This document shows, piece by piece, positions 8,924-17,241 of a stretch of DNA of 64,000 bases. The stretch's first letter is position 1. Each line of letters begins with the position of its first letter. The position numbers and the translations under genes are program-made. The notes beneath the pieces are model-generated. The model did no database searches. It saw only the letters and a program-made list of their open reading frames with translations, and was not told the origin of the DNA. The DNA is from Chloroflexota bacterium (lineage in GTDB: Bacteria; Chloroflexota; Anaerolineae; B4-G1; SLSP01): assembly GCA_019873645.1 (NCBI GenBank), contig JAIOAX010000020.1, positions 1 to 64,000 of the forward strand. Direction: 5' to 3'.

Positions 8924-10359
8924 GCTTCACCTCCTGCGGTCAGCAGCGCCTTGCTTGCTTCAGCGGTCTTTTCCAGGAGCGCAGCGAACGTGGCAAATTC
9001 GCGCCGGAACCATTGCGGGGATGGCGGAACAGCTTCGGTTGGTGCTTCAGCCGGAGGCTGCTCTGCCAGCGCTTTACCCTCGCGTTCCCACCATTTTTTG
9101 GCTTTTTCGTATTCCTGGCGTTGTGATTTTTTCATCCCTGCCAGTTCTGCCTGGCTGCGTTCGCGGAACGTGCCATCGGGGTTCAGGTATTCGTCTTTGA
9201 GTTTGCCAGGTGCCTGGAGATATTTGGGCAGCGATGGCTCACCCGCAGACGGTGCAGACGAAGCGGGTACAGCGGGTTCTTCTGCGCGGATTTGCAAGAA
9301 ACCGTTGCTTACCCCTTCCTCCGCCACCCCATACCCGCTCGTGCGCTTGGCGGAGAAGCCGTAGGTGAGGAACATGGCCTGCAATCCTTCGGCAACCAAC
9401 AGCAAATCCTTAGCAGCCTGATTGCGGATTTTGGCTTCCTCCTGCCCGATGAGGTCAAAGGGGACGTAGAGCAAGGAAAAGGTCCCCTGCGCGCCGGCGG
9501 GGACGCACTCCAGATAAATCGGATGCGTGCCGGCTCTGGTCTCGCGCGAGTGCGGGTTGATGACCTCCACGTCAATCAAGTTGAAGAAAGTCGGGTAGAA
9601 TATCAGGCGTCCGCTGTGGTGGGGGAGCGGGGTTTCATCCCCAAGACCATAGTGTTTGCGCAGCAGGCGTTCATACTCAGCGCGGGCTTCGGGTTTAAGC
9701 GAGTCCAGGTAAGCCGCAAAGTCTTTCGTCTCGCCGGATTCTTCGCCTTTTTCGTCGCCGAAGAGCAGGGTTTGGACAAAGCGCTCTCGAGCGAATTGCT
9801 GCGCTGTCAGCGTGTCTTTTTTCTTCACCAGACGGATATGCATTGCCGTCCAGCGCAACAATCCTTTCCACGCAGCGGCGGACATCGTCGGCGCTTTGAA
9901 GACCTTGTCCTTGCGCACCGGATTGACGCTCTCGGTGACGTAGAAGGGGTCATCGTCCTTGCTCATCCAGGGTTTGGCGAGCATGAAGGTGAATTGCAAG
10001 AACCAGGAGCCGGGAGGGAGGAGGGTCAGGTCGGGCGCGCTGTTCACTACACCAAGGGATTTTATCTGCGCCAGTGCCGGGGCAATCAATTCGCGGGCAT
10101 ATTTCGTGTTTTGGGGATTGTTCCGGTCATGCACCAGGCTTTTGTATCCGCCGCCCTGCTTGCGGTCGCCGCTCACGACGTAATCCTTGATGCCTTCGTT
10201 GCGCGCGGCTACGCCTGCCAGGAGTTGAATGCGCGCGAAAATGCTGGTGATGTTTGTACCACGATGGTTGCCGTTTACCAGAGCATCAACATCTTTAGCG
10301 CCAACATCTTCTTTCTTTTGCGAATCGCCGACGAGTTCGACGTAGAAATCATAAATCAT
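8920..10359 (-). CDS. Type III RAMP protein with charged C-terminal extension
   Basis: A 479-residue RAMP superfamily protein between cmr1 and cas10. RAMP features are the internal KAPTMSAAAWKGLLRWTA block and a C-terminal loop TYGFSAKRTSGYGVAEEG near residues 330-345. After this comes a 120-residue charged tail with a Lys/Glu/Gln-rich helix (KKSQRQEYEKAKKWWERE) that may form a coiled coil. It takes the place of a Cmr6 or Cmr3 subunit but is longer than either, so no symbol is given. Both ends overlap their neighbours by ATGA, so it is tightly coupled to cmr1 and cas10. Confidence 0.75.
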   Translation of the reverse strand: MIYDFYVELVGDSQKKEDVGAKDVDALVNGNHRGTNITSIFARIQLLAGVAARNEGIKDYVVSGDRKQGGGYKSLVHDRNNPQNTKYARELIAPALAQIKSLGVVNSAPDLTLLPPGSWFLQFTFMLAKPWMSKDDDPFYVTESVNPVRKDKVFKAPTMSAAAWKGLLRWTAMHIRLVKKKDTLTAQQFARERFVQTLLFGDEKGEESGETKDFAAYLDSLKPEARAEYERLLRKHYGLGDETPLPHHSGRLIFYPTFFNLIDVEVINPHSRETRAGTHPIYLECVPAGAQGTFSLLYVPFDLIGQEEAKIRNQAAKDLLLVAEGLQAMFLTYGFSAKRTSGYGVAEEGVSNGFLQIRAEEPAVPASSAPSAGEPSLPKYLQAPGKLKDEYLNPDGTFRERSQAELAGMKKSQRQEYEKAKKWWEREGKALAEQPPAEAPTEAVPPSPQWFRREFATFAALLEKTAEASKALLTAGGEA

Positions 10360-11549
10360 TTAGCACCTCCGAATAGTGCGTTCAGATAAGCCTTTCCATC
10401 GGTTTGGTCGCACGTCAACGCGTGCCATTCAGTCAACGTGGGAGTAATCTGGCTTTCCCCAAACACAAATTTCCAAAGAGCATTTTGGCCAAAAGCAGCA
10501 CATAGAGATTGCAGGAAAGTATCCCGGTTATTTTGGTTGAATATGCTGCAAGGCAGCCAGCCCCAAATGCGGAATTCCCAGGCGCTATTAACACAGTAGG
10601 CATAGGATACCAAAATCTTGGAACCAATCGCAGAGCGTGCATCTCCAAAAATATCATCAAGTGCCAGATTAGGGTTTAGGTTGTGTTGCCAGTGATACCG
10701 CAGCCAATTCCGGATGGCCGGCGCAATCGGAAGAATGCCTTGCTGCTTCATCTGCTCAAGTTCTTTTTTGGCTTGCCGCAGCGGATTCGGAGATGAGTGG
10801 TCATCCAGTTGCCCGTTTACAGCCTGCCGAATGCCATTGATGTTTTGCCACCAATTTGTGTTGCCAGTCGGCTCTTGAAATTTAAAGCGGGCGAAAAAGA
10901 AATCACGGAAATCGGGTAAAGTGCTGTTTCTGGCAGGTGGCTGGTTACCAAAGCCTTGAATCCAGGCAAGGTCAGGCTTTATATCAGCTTGGATTACCCC
11001 ATAACCACTTGCTCCTTTCGCTCCCAGACTGGCGTATCGGCTGATGAGGGCCAGAATGGTGTGAATGGGACGCAAGTCGGCATCTCGCAGAGAAGTCAGC
11101 TCGAATGCAATTTCGCCGATGCGGCTTTCGCTAAAAACGAACCACCCCCCAGCGCGCTCACCTCTTCTTGTCTGGTGCTTTCTCCCGCTGGGTATCAGGA
11201 CATTTTGCTGGTCACCAAGCAATTTTTGCCCATCAGGGGATACGCTCAACCGAAACTTCCGCGTCCAGCCCGTGCAGCCAAAAAGTTGACACCCATCGCA
11301 GACACCTGCTTCACGCAAACGGTCACGTTCGTTTGTCGCTTTGGACTTGCGGTATTTTTCTTCATCGAACTGACAGGCGTGTTCTGTCGGGTCGCAGGCA
11401 TAGCCGCCCAACCCGCGCACCAGGGCCTCGTACCACCAGCGCAGGGAGCCGAGCAGGCCGGTTTCGTGCAGACGGTCGGCGCTCTGGTCCACGCCGCCGG
11501 TCCATAAAGGAGTCAAGGTTTTCAGTGTAATGCTTAATTCATCCGTCAT
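10356..11549 (-). CDS. cmr1: Cmr1-like RAMP subunit of type III-B
   Basis: Cmr1 is the Cas7-group subunit that caps the Cmr backbone and recognises the target 3' end. The N-terminus LKTLTPLWTGG followed by GLLGSLRWWYEALVRGLGG is the family hallmark. A Cys cluster (CDGCQLFGC) is next to the expected zinc position. A second glycine loop (GAKGASGYGVIQ) lies near residue 180. The ATG used is preceded by GGAGG with 6-bp spacing; a TTG just upstream is unlikely. About 397 residues. It starts the type III half of the operon, after a 228-bp gap holding a MITE-like element, so an extra promoter there is possible. Confidence 0.9.
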   Translation of the reverse strand: MTDELSITLKTLTPLWTGGVDQSADRLHETGLLGSLRWWYEALVRGLGGYACDPTEHACQFDEEKYRKSKATNERDRLREAGVCDGCQLFGCTGWTRKFRLSVSPDGQKLLGDQQNVLIPSGRKHQTRRGERAGGWFVFSESRIGEIAFELTSLRDADLRPIHTILALISRYASLGAKGASGYGVIQADIKPDLAWIQGFGNQPPARNSTLPDFRDFFFARFKFQEPTGNTNWWQNINGIRQAVNGQLDDHSSPNPLRQAKKELEQMKQQGILPIAPAIRNWLRYHWQHNLNPNLALDDIFGDARSAIGSKILVSYAYCVNSAWEFRIWGWLPCSIFNQNNRDTFLQSLCAAFGQNALWKFVFGESQITPTLTEWHALTCDQTDGKAYLNALFGGAK

Positions 11550-11580
11550 CAAAGTCCTCCCTGATAGGTGAGATTACAGT

Positions 11581-11696
11581 AGTTACGCGGTTCATTTCTT
11601 TGGACAGGATTGACAGGATGAAAAAGCCCCTGCAAAGCCTTCTTTAATCATGAAAATCCTGTTAATCCCTGTCAGAAAATGGCCAAGTGCGTAACT
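11581..11696. mobile_element. MITE-like element between cas6 and cmr1
   Basis: A 116-bp non-coding unit bounded by AGTTACGC and GCGTAACT, an 8-bp terminal inverted repeat. Inside it, GGACAGGATTGACAGGAT at the left is matched by ATCCTGTTAATCCCTGTC at the right, so the element can fold into a long imperfect hairpin. No transposase reading frame and no certain target duplication are visible. It lies exactly at the junction of the type I-B and type III-B gene blocks. Confidence 0.55.
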
Positions 11697-11777
11697 CCTA
11701 AGATTACTCTTAAAATACCCTGATCGACTTTTTTGCAAAAATATGAGTGCAGCGTCTCCCGCTCTCAAACGGCAACC

Positions 11778-12839
11778 TCATTCTACCCCATACCACCCGT
11801 TCCCCTTGACCGCATCCTTGCCCACGTGCGTGAACTGCCCCCACAACAGCCACGGCAGGAAGGGACGCCAATCCTCTGCCTCTAAAGTGACCCGTCCCAC
11901 CAGGCCGCCCAACGGCGATTCGGCGTGACGGCGCGTCGAATAGCTGCGCACTTCTTCCCACAACAAACGATTATCCACCACCTGTACCGTCTCCGCTGCT
12001 GCGATCAGCGCCGGGAAATCCACATCCAACGGCGTGTCACAAAACGCCCCGCTCAAGGCTTCCAGCCGCTCCAGCAGACGCTGAAGGAAGGGGCGGAAAC
12101 AAAAGCTCTCCGGCTTGAGCAGATGGCCGCGCTCGACAAGGCGAGTTGGAGTGAGAAAGTGAAGCGTGAGACGTGAGACGTGAGGCGTGAGACGTGAGGC
12201 GTATTCCGTGACCTGTTGATGGGTGATGGGGATGTCGGGGACGTGAACCATTCTGTCGCCGGAGCGGAGGACGGGCTTGCGTTCGCCGGTGAGGGAGTTT
12301 TCGGCCCACACCTCGCGCACGGCCAAACGTCCCCGTCGCCAACGCCCGTCGTACTGCTCGTATTTGCGGCCCAACCCGCCCGCTTCAAACTCCTGCAACG
12401 CCAGCACAACGTAGGGGAACAACTGCATCGCGTTGGCGTAGAGCGTCAAACCAAAGCTCAACGTTTCCCCCGGTTCATACCGGAACACCCCGGAACCGTC
12501 GTCCCGCTCCCAGAAGTGCCCCATTGCGATTGGCGATTTGTGATTTGCGGTTTGCGGTTCGCCATTCGCTATTGGCGGCTGGATGGTGAACGGACGGGGG
12601 CGGTCCTGTCCACGGGCGTGGTCAGGATCGAGCGTGCTCACCAGCGTCGCCACCGGGCACGTCGTTGCCAGGGCGCACGTGCTGCACTCTGCGTCAGGTT
12701 GACGGGCGAAGGCGCAGAACCGGTGGCGCAGTGCGTGGAACAGCGCGCCACGCAACGCCGAACCTTGATGCTCGTTCAGCTCAACAATGTCGCGCGCTTC
12801 CAGCGTGAAGCGCAGACAGTGGGCGGTGAAGTGATGCAT
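11778..12839 (-). CDS. cas6: Cas6 pre-crRNA endoribonuclease with inserted repeat segments
   Basis: Cas6 cuts pre-crRNA within the repeat and is the only such enzyme here, so it should serve both modules. The 353-residue protein has the DUF2276/Cas6 look: an N-terminal HGS-type block (GSALRGALFHALRHRFC), a cysteine motif C-C-C (CSTCALATTC) and a C-terminal half with LTLHFLTPTRLVERGHLL. Two low-complexity inserts are in frame: an Ala-Asn-Gly/Ser-Pro-Ile-Ala type segment near residues 90-107, and RLTPHVSRLTLHF near 215-230. Both derive from short DNA word repeats like those between genes elsewhere in the window. It begins 3 bp after cas3. Confidence 0.9.
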   Translation of the reverse strand: MHHFTAHCLRFTLEARDIVELNEHQGSALRGALFHALRHRFCAFARQPDAECSTCALATTCPVATLVSTLDPDHARGQDRPRPFTIQPPIANGEPQTANHKSPIAMGHFWERDDGSGVFRYEPGETLSFGLTLYANAMQLFPYVVLALQEFEAGGLGRKYEQYDGRWRRGRLAVREVWAENSLTGERKPVLRSGDRMVHVPDIPITHQQVTEYASRLTPHVSRLTLHFLTPTRLVERGHLLKPESFCFRPFLQRLLERLEALSGAFCDTPLDVDFPALIAAAETVQVVDNRLLWEEVRSYSTRRHAESPLGGLVGRVTLEAEDWRPFLPWLLWGQFTHVGKDAVKGNGWYGVE

Positions 12840-12842
12840 AAG

Positions 12843-15212
12843 CTATTCCTCCGTTGAGGGTGATTTTTCAAATATCAACCCAAGGTCAGAATCATAAGTT
12901 GCCTGCACGATGTAAGGTCCCTTTCGCTCGCGCGGCCTCACGCGCCCATCGCTGGTTAGCGCATGAAAGCGTCTCAAGCTAATAGGTACCAGTAACTCAC
13001 TGGCGTGAATGGGATCATCTTCTCTGAGCGCTACATACTCGTCGTATAGCGACTCAGGCAGGACTTCGAGGCTCTCGAATGCCTTGTAAAACAAGTCTTC
13101 CAGTCCATCGTCAGCAGCAAAGGGACGCAGTGCCCGGATACAAATGGTTTCAAACTCGTTAGCCGCCTCGTCATATTCACGTTGCCACCGTTCGGCTACC
13201 TCGCCGCCGTAGATTTCGTCCAGCCAACCGCCCACAGCACTCTCATCCAGCGGCTTTTCGTGCTCCCGCTCAAGGATTGCCAGCGTGCGGGCGACCAATT
13301 CAGAGTCATAGATTTTCTGCCCATCGCTAGGCTGGCGGAAGACGTGGACCGGCGCCAGACCAACCTGTTTCCGCCGCCGATTGACACGCCCGAATCGTTG
13401 CACCAATGCCTCCAGCGGAGCCGGGTCGGTATAAATTGTATCCAGGTCAATGTCCAGGCTAACTTCAACCACCTGCGTGGCGACTAGCACAATCGGATTG
13501 GACCTGCCCCCTGCCCCTACGGATTCGCGGATCAATCGTTCTTTGCATAACCGGTCACGCCCATTAAAGCGGCCATGCAACAATTCGACATGGATGCCAC
13601 TTTCAGCAAGTCGCCTGGTCAATGCCATAAATGCCATTTGTGCACGGGCGACCAGGTTGCATGTCACCAACACCGACTTGCCGGCCCTGGCATCGGCAAC
13701 GATACGAGATAACCCTGCCTCTGAGAGCAACTCGCCGTCGAGCAAGAGCAGCTGATGTCGGCAAAATTTCTCGAACACTTCTTGATCTGCTGAAATTTCT
13801 GCCGGATTGTCCAGCGCCTGACACAACCAATCCTTGATGAGCGTGGGAAACGTAGCCGACATCACAAAGAAACGTGCGCCAAAATTCTGCCGGAGGTATT
13901 CGATTGTTTTGAGAATCAACGCCAATCGCTTGACCTCGTAAGCGTGAATCTCGTCAAAGATAAAGGCTGCACCGTGATAATCACTCAACAGTGCCTCGTA
14001 TCCCTGGAGACGGTACATTCCCTTGAGCATCTGATAAGGACTAAAAACGCGCACTGGGGGGTAGTTCAAATCGGCCAGATTACGCGCCCATTTGGCCTGG
14101 CGCGCTGCATCTTGTGGGCTGTAGTCGTCGCGTTCGAGCAACATCCGATAGAGCGCGAGCAAGCTACGTCCGTGTTGCAAACCCACATTCTGCTTGCCGA
14201 ACGTCTCCTCCAGCCGCAATTTCATCGCGTTCATGCTGGCCTGGTAAGGCAGCGTGTAGAACAAGCGCGGCAGTCCGTTTGAAAGCGTTTGGGCTTGACA
14301 GGCCGCCCACAACAGCGATGCTTCTGTCTTGCCGCTACCGGTGGGAGCAGTCAACAGTGCCGACCCATAGGTTTTCTCTGCCCGTCGTTGGTGCTCGAAC
14401 ATTCTATCGCGTGTCAGATTTCGGCTGGCAAGGATGACATTGGCGTTCAGCATGAGGCGCGGAAGCGTTCCCGCATGAGCCGAGGCACTGTGGTCAGCGT
14501 TGAGCAAATGTCCCCGCAACGTCAGTGTTCCAATGATGAGTGAGCGATCCATACTCGTTCCAATTTGCCGCACAAAGCGCCGGTAGACTTTGAGCCAATA
14601 GTAAACGCGGTTCGCACCTCGCTTTTGCACCATTTGAACGGCCTGCGTCTGATCGGGGAGTGTGGGCAATACGACGCCGTTTTGCTCCAGTCCCAGGTTG
14701 GCAAGCCATCCAGCGGCGCACTCATCCAACCAACGCCACAACCCGCGCAGCGTTGCCGCGTCCAGTTCGGCCACGCGCGTGGCGAGTTGATCATCGTCAT
14801 CATCTTCGGGGGGTGAGTACAATTGCCCGATTTCCGCGGCGTCTTTGTGGTGTGAGACAATAGCGGCCACAAGCCAGATTTGTTCATCAAGAGACAGGTC
14901 GGCGGTGACCCAATCCACAAAGGCCAGTGAGAGCACTTCATGGCGATGCGGCCATTTCTCACCGCCGCGCAGCCGGGTCTGGAAACCGCTCGCTGCCTTA
15001 CCGAAATCATGCAGAAAGGCCGCCCACGAGAGGATATGCCACAGGCGTGGCACTCCCAGGATTTGCGGTAGATGAGGGCGCAGACGGATAAGTCCGGCCA
15101 CTTGCTCCAGTACATTCCAGGTATGCTGGGCCAGCGTCTCAGGTTTGCCACCTGCGCCCTTATCTGCGCTTTTGGCCCATACATGGTCTAGCCAATCAGG
15201 CCAATCCGACAT
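12843..15212 (-). CDS. cas3: Cas3 nuclease-helicase (HD plus DExH)
   Basis: Cas3 is recruited by the type I-B Cascade and degrades target DNA. The 789-residue protein has an N-terminal HD nuclease domain (H30, then FLHDFGKAASGFQ with H68-D69, and SHH near residue 119). A superfamily 2 helicase follows: Walker A APTGSGKTE near residue 290, DEIH box (FDEIHAY), VMSATFP, motif V (VVEVSLDIDLD) and motif VI (QRFGRVNRRRK). All expected motifs are present, so it should be active. It overlaps the cas5 end by 17 bp. Confidence 0.96.
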   Translation of the reverse strand: MSDWPDWLDHVWAKSADKGAGGKPETLAQHTWNVLEQVAGLIRLRPHLPQILGVPRLWHILSWAAFLHDFGKAASGFQTRLRGGEKWPHRHEVLSLAFVDWVTADLSLDEQIWLVAAIVSHHKDAAEIGQLYSPPEDDDDDQLATRVAELDAATLRGLWRWLDECAAGWLANLGLEQNGVVLPTLPDQTQAVQMVQKRGANRVYYWLKVYRRFVRQIGTSMDRSLIIGTLTLRGHLLNADHSASAHAGTLPRLMLNANVILASRNLTRDRMFEHQRRAEKTYGSALLTAPTGSGKTEASLLWAACQAQTLSNGLPRLFYTLPYQASMNAMKLRLEETFGKQNVGLQHGRSLLALYRMLLERDDYSPQDAARQAKWARNLADLNYPPVRVFSPYQMLKGMYRLQGYEALLSDYHGAAFIFDEIHAYEVKRLALILKTIEYLRQNFGARFFVMSATFPTLIKDWLCQALDNPAEISADQEVFEKFCRHQLLLLDGELLSEAGLSRIVADARAGKSVLVTCNLVARAQMAFMALTRRLAESGIHVELLHGRFNGRDRLCKERLIRESVGAGGRSNPIVLVATQVVEVSLDIDLDTIYTDPAPLEALVQRFGRVNRRRKQVGLAPVHVFRQPSDGQKIYDSELVARTLAILEREHEKPLDESAVGGWLDEIYGGEVAERWQREYDEAANEFETICIRALRPFAADDGLEDLFYKAFESLEVLPESLYDEYVALREDDPIHASELLVPISLRRFHALTSDGRVRPRERKGPYIVQATYDSDLGLIFEKSPSTEE

Positions 15213-15948
15213 CTTTTTCTTCCGTAAAACTAAGAAATACCAATCCTAAATGCGCACCTTTAACTTGAGGAGTAGTTGGGTCTACCCAGTAAGGGCCGTA
15301 TCGCAAATGACTGAAACGGTAGACATTCTCATCTACTTCTGGCGGCAACAGCACCCGCTCATGAAGCGTCACATAGCGGTCGAAAACCGGTGTGCGACGC
15401 CGGGTGTAGTCCAGATAACGTGGCATCAGAACGGTCACGCCGCGTTGGATTTGCAGCGCCATCTCGTAGGGTACAAGAGTATGTTCGAAATAGGCCCGTT
15501 CAGCCTGTTCCACATCAATAACGCTGACCGACGTGTAGGTAAACAGGTCTTGTGATCGTCCCAATACCACAGGATAGCGCGGACTGCGGAAAGCGGCCTC
15601 CCATTCGGGCTGATTGATATAGAGGGTGAGACGCGGGTGGAAGAGCAAGTCGCGCTCGAATGGGTTAATGTTCCCTTCCAACACTTTGGGAGTCTTAGTG
15701 TCCGACAGGTAACCTGTTGCCGGCGTCAGTACGATGATGTGCTCCATATCTTTATTCTGCCCCTGGTGGGTAAAATGATACGCGAACCGAACATCGGCCG
15801 GGTCGAACCATTCGCCCAATGCACTGCAAATGTGACCATAGATCGTTGCCGGTGGTGGCATCTGAAAAGTAGGATGAATCCCCTGTATAAAATGAGGGTA
15901 GCGGAAAGAAGTGGTAATTCCTTCTGCCACGACTTTGAGCACACGCAT
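15196..15948 (-). CDS. cas5: Cas5 (type I-B, Cas5t-like) Cascade subunit
   Basis: Cas5 holds the crRNA 5' handle in the type I-B Cascade. The start chosen is the ATG of MRVLKVVAEGI, four codons inside the longest frame, because GGAGG-TTACC precedes it. The opening TSFRYPHFIQGIHPTFQMPPPATIYGHI is the typical Cas5 RAMP start, with the PPPATIYG loop. About 250 residues, normal length. It sits between cas7 and cas3 as in other I-B operons. Confidence 0.92.
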   Translation of the reverse strand: MRVLKVVAEGITTSFRYPHFIQGIHPTFQMPPPATIYGHICSALGEWFDPADVRFAYHFTHQGQNKDMEHIIVLTPATGYLSDTKTPKVLEGNINPFERDLLFHPRLTLYINQPEWEAAFRSPRYPVVLGRSQDLFTYTSVSVIDVEQAERAYFEHTLVPYEMALQIQRGVTVLMPRYLDYTRRRTPVFDRYVTLHERVLLPPEVDENVYRFSHLRYGPYWVDPTTPQVKGAHLGLVFLSFTEEKDVGLA

Positions 15949-16128
15949 GGTAACCTCCATATCATCTTTCCTGTATCATTGCTTCCTACACATATTCATC
16001 CGCTGTTTGGGGCGAAGGAAGGTGAAGGAAGGTGGCGGATATTCTCCAGGTTGCCCCGATCCATTGTCCAGTTTTCCGGTTGAACACCAGCGATTTGAAC
16101 GCTCCTAATCGAAGGCAACCGCATCTGA

Positions 16129-16152
16129 GGCGACCGCGAGGGTCGCCCCTAC
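16129..16152 (-). repeat. REP-like hairpin with GTAG foot at the end of cas7
   Basis: On the minus strand GTAG is followed by a hairpin with arms GGCGACC and GGTCGCC around a 5-nt loop. A GTAG tetranucleotide at the 5' foot of a hairpin is the known recognition feature of REP sequences for RAYT transposases. The hairpin includes the TAG stop of cas7. A RAYT gene is present 12 kb downstream in the same operon. Only this copy was seen in the window. Confidence 0.5.
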
Positions 16153-17240
16153 GCCAACCATTCTTTATTTGCCGGATCTTTCAGATCGGCAACCAGCGAC
16201 TGGAACGCCTGACGCGGGTGGCTGACCTTGATCTTGGCAGCGAAATCGGTCAGCGCACCATCTTCGGCTAATGCCGCCTCGAACCTGGCGCGTTCCTCGT
16301 CCAGGTAGCCTTCAACCCAGCCCACATAGACATTGGACAGAATGTCGTCAGCAAAGACAGTGAGGGCTTCCTTAAGCGCGTCAATCTTGAGTTCGGGCAG
16401 GCCACGTGCGCTTGCACCGACGCAATGACCGAAGATATGATTGCCGCCCCTGGTCACAGCTAGGAGCACGAGCGCCGGGGCCACGTCGGTATAATGCAGA
16501 GCCTGTTTAGCGCCGCCTTCCAGACGCGCCAACCCCTCGAACAAGGCGCTGATGCGCTGCACGCGCTCGGCCAGGGGAAGACGATAAGATTTTTCGGCTT
16601 CCAGATGTTCAACACCTGCTACTTTTTTAACTTCCTCAATGCGAACACCATCCAGATTGAGGTAGCCAGTCTTTTGGCGATAGGAAAATGTGCCGCTGGC
16701 ATGCAGGTCGAGCGAGAACAATCCCTTGAGTGTAGTGCGATAGAACTGGTGCTCATGGGGCACCGGATTCCCTTCGTGGCGCGACATCACGCCAAAATCA
16801 TCCACGATATTGACCGGAGCTATAGAGACCAATGTGCTGACCCGGAACGGCGAAACGCGGGTCACCGTTTCGGTTGTTGACGTCTCCTCTGCTCGTGATT
16901 CATCGGCTGCACGGGCCTCAACGGCATCAGCCTTTTTGGATGGCGCGCGCATATACCCAAACAGGTCGTCATCCCAATAGCGGATTGGGTTGGCGTCGGT
17001 ATAGGCGACCTTCTTCTCACGATAAATAGGAGCAGCCTGCCAGCCTATTCCAGCACGTTCCAGGGTAGTGCGCAGCCAGTAGCGAAATGCCTGCGCCGAA
17101 ACGTAGGGATAGGCCCCATCTTTGGCGCGGATCATCTTGACGCCAACAATGTTTTCATCTCGTGCGCCAGGAACATTGCCCAGGTTGTTGAGCGCCGACG
17201 CAGGTGCATCAATCAATAACAAACCGGTTACGAATGACAT
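16149..17240 (-). CDS. cas7: Cas7 (Cst2/DevR family) Cascade backbone
   Basis: This is the type I-B backbone subunit that covers the crRNA spacer. It starts at ATG (MSFVTGLLLIDAPASALNN) after GAGGAGGCGTGAA, which lies in the cas8 end. The segment ENIVGVKMIRAKDGAYPYVSAQAFRYWLRTTLE matches the DevR/Cst2 family (start of the conserved RRM). A variable Ser/Glu/Thr-rich stretch near residues 110-125 is probably a loop. About 363 residues. The stop codon is inside a REP-like hairpin, and a 200-bp gap then precedes cas5. Confidence 0.94.
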   Translation of the reverse strand: MSFVTGLLLIDAPASALNNLGNVPGARDENIVGVKMIRAKDGAYPYVSAQAFRYWLRTTLERAGIGWQAAPIYREKKVAYTDANPIRYWDDDLFGYMRAPSKKADAVEARAADESRAEETSTTETVTRVSPFRVSTLVSIAPVNIVDDFGVMSRHEGNPVPHEHQFYRTTLKGLFSLDLHASGTFSYRQKTGYLNLDGVRIEEVKKVAGVEHLEAEKSYRLPLAERVQRISALFEGLARLEGGAKQALHYTDVAPALVLLAVTRGGNHIFGHCVGASARGLPELKIDALKEALTVFADDILSNVYVGWVEGYLDEERARFEAALAEDGALTDFAAKIKVSHPRQAFQSLVADLKDPANKEWLA

Positions 17241-17241
17241 T

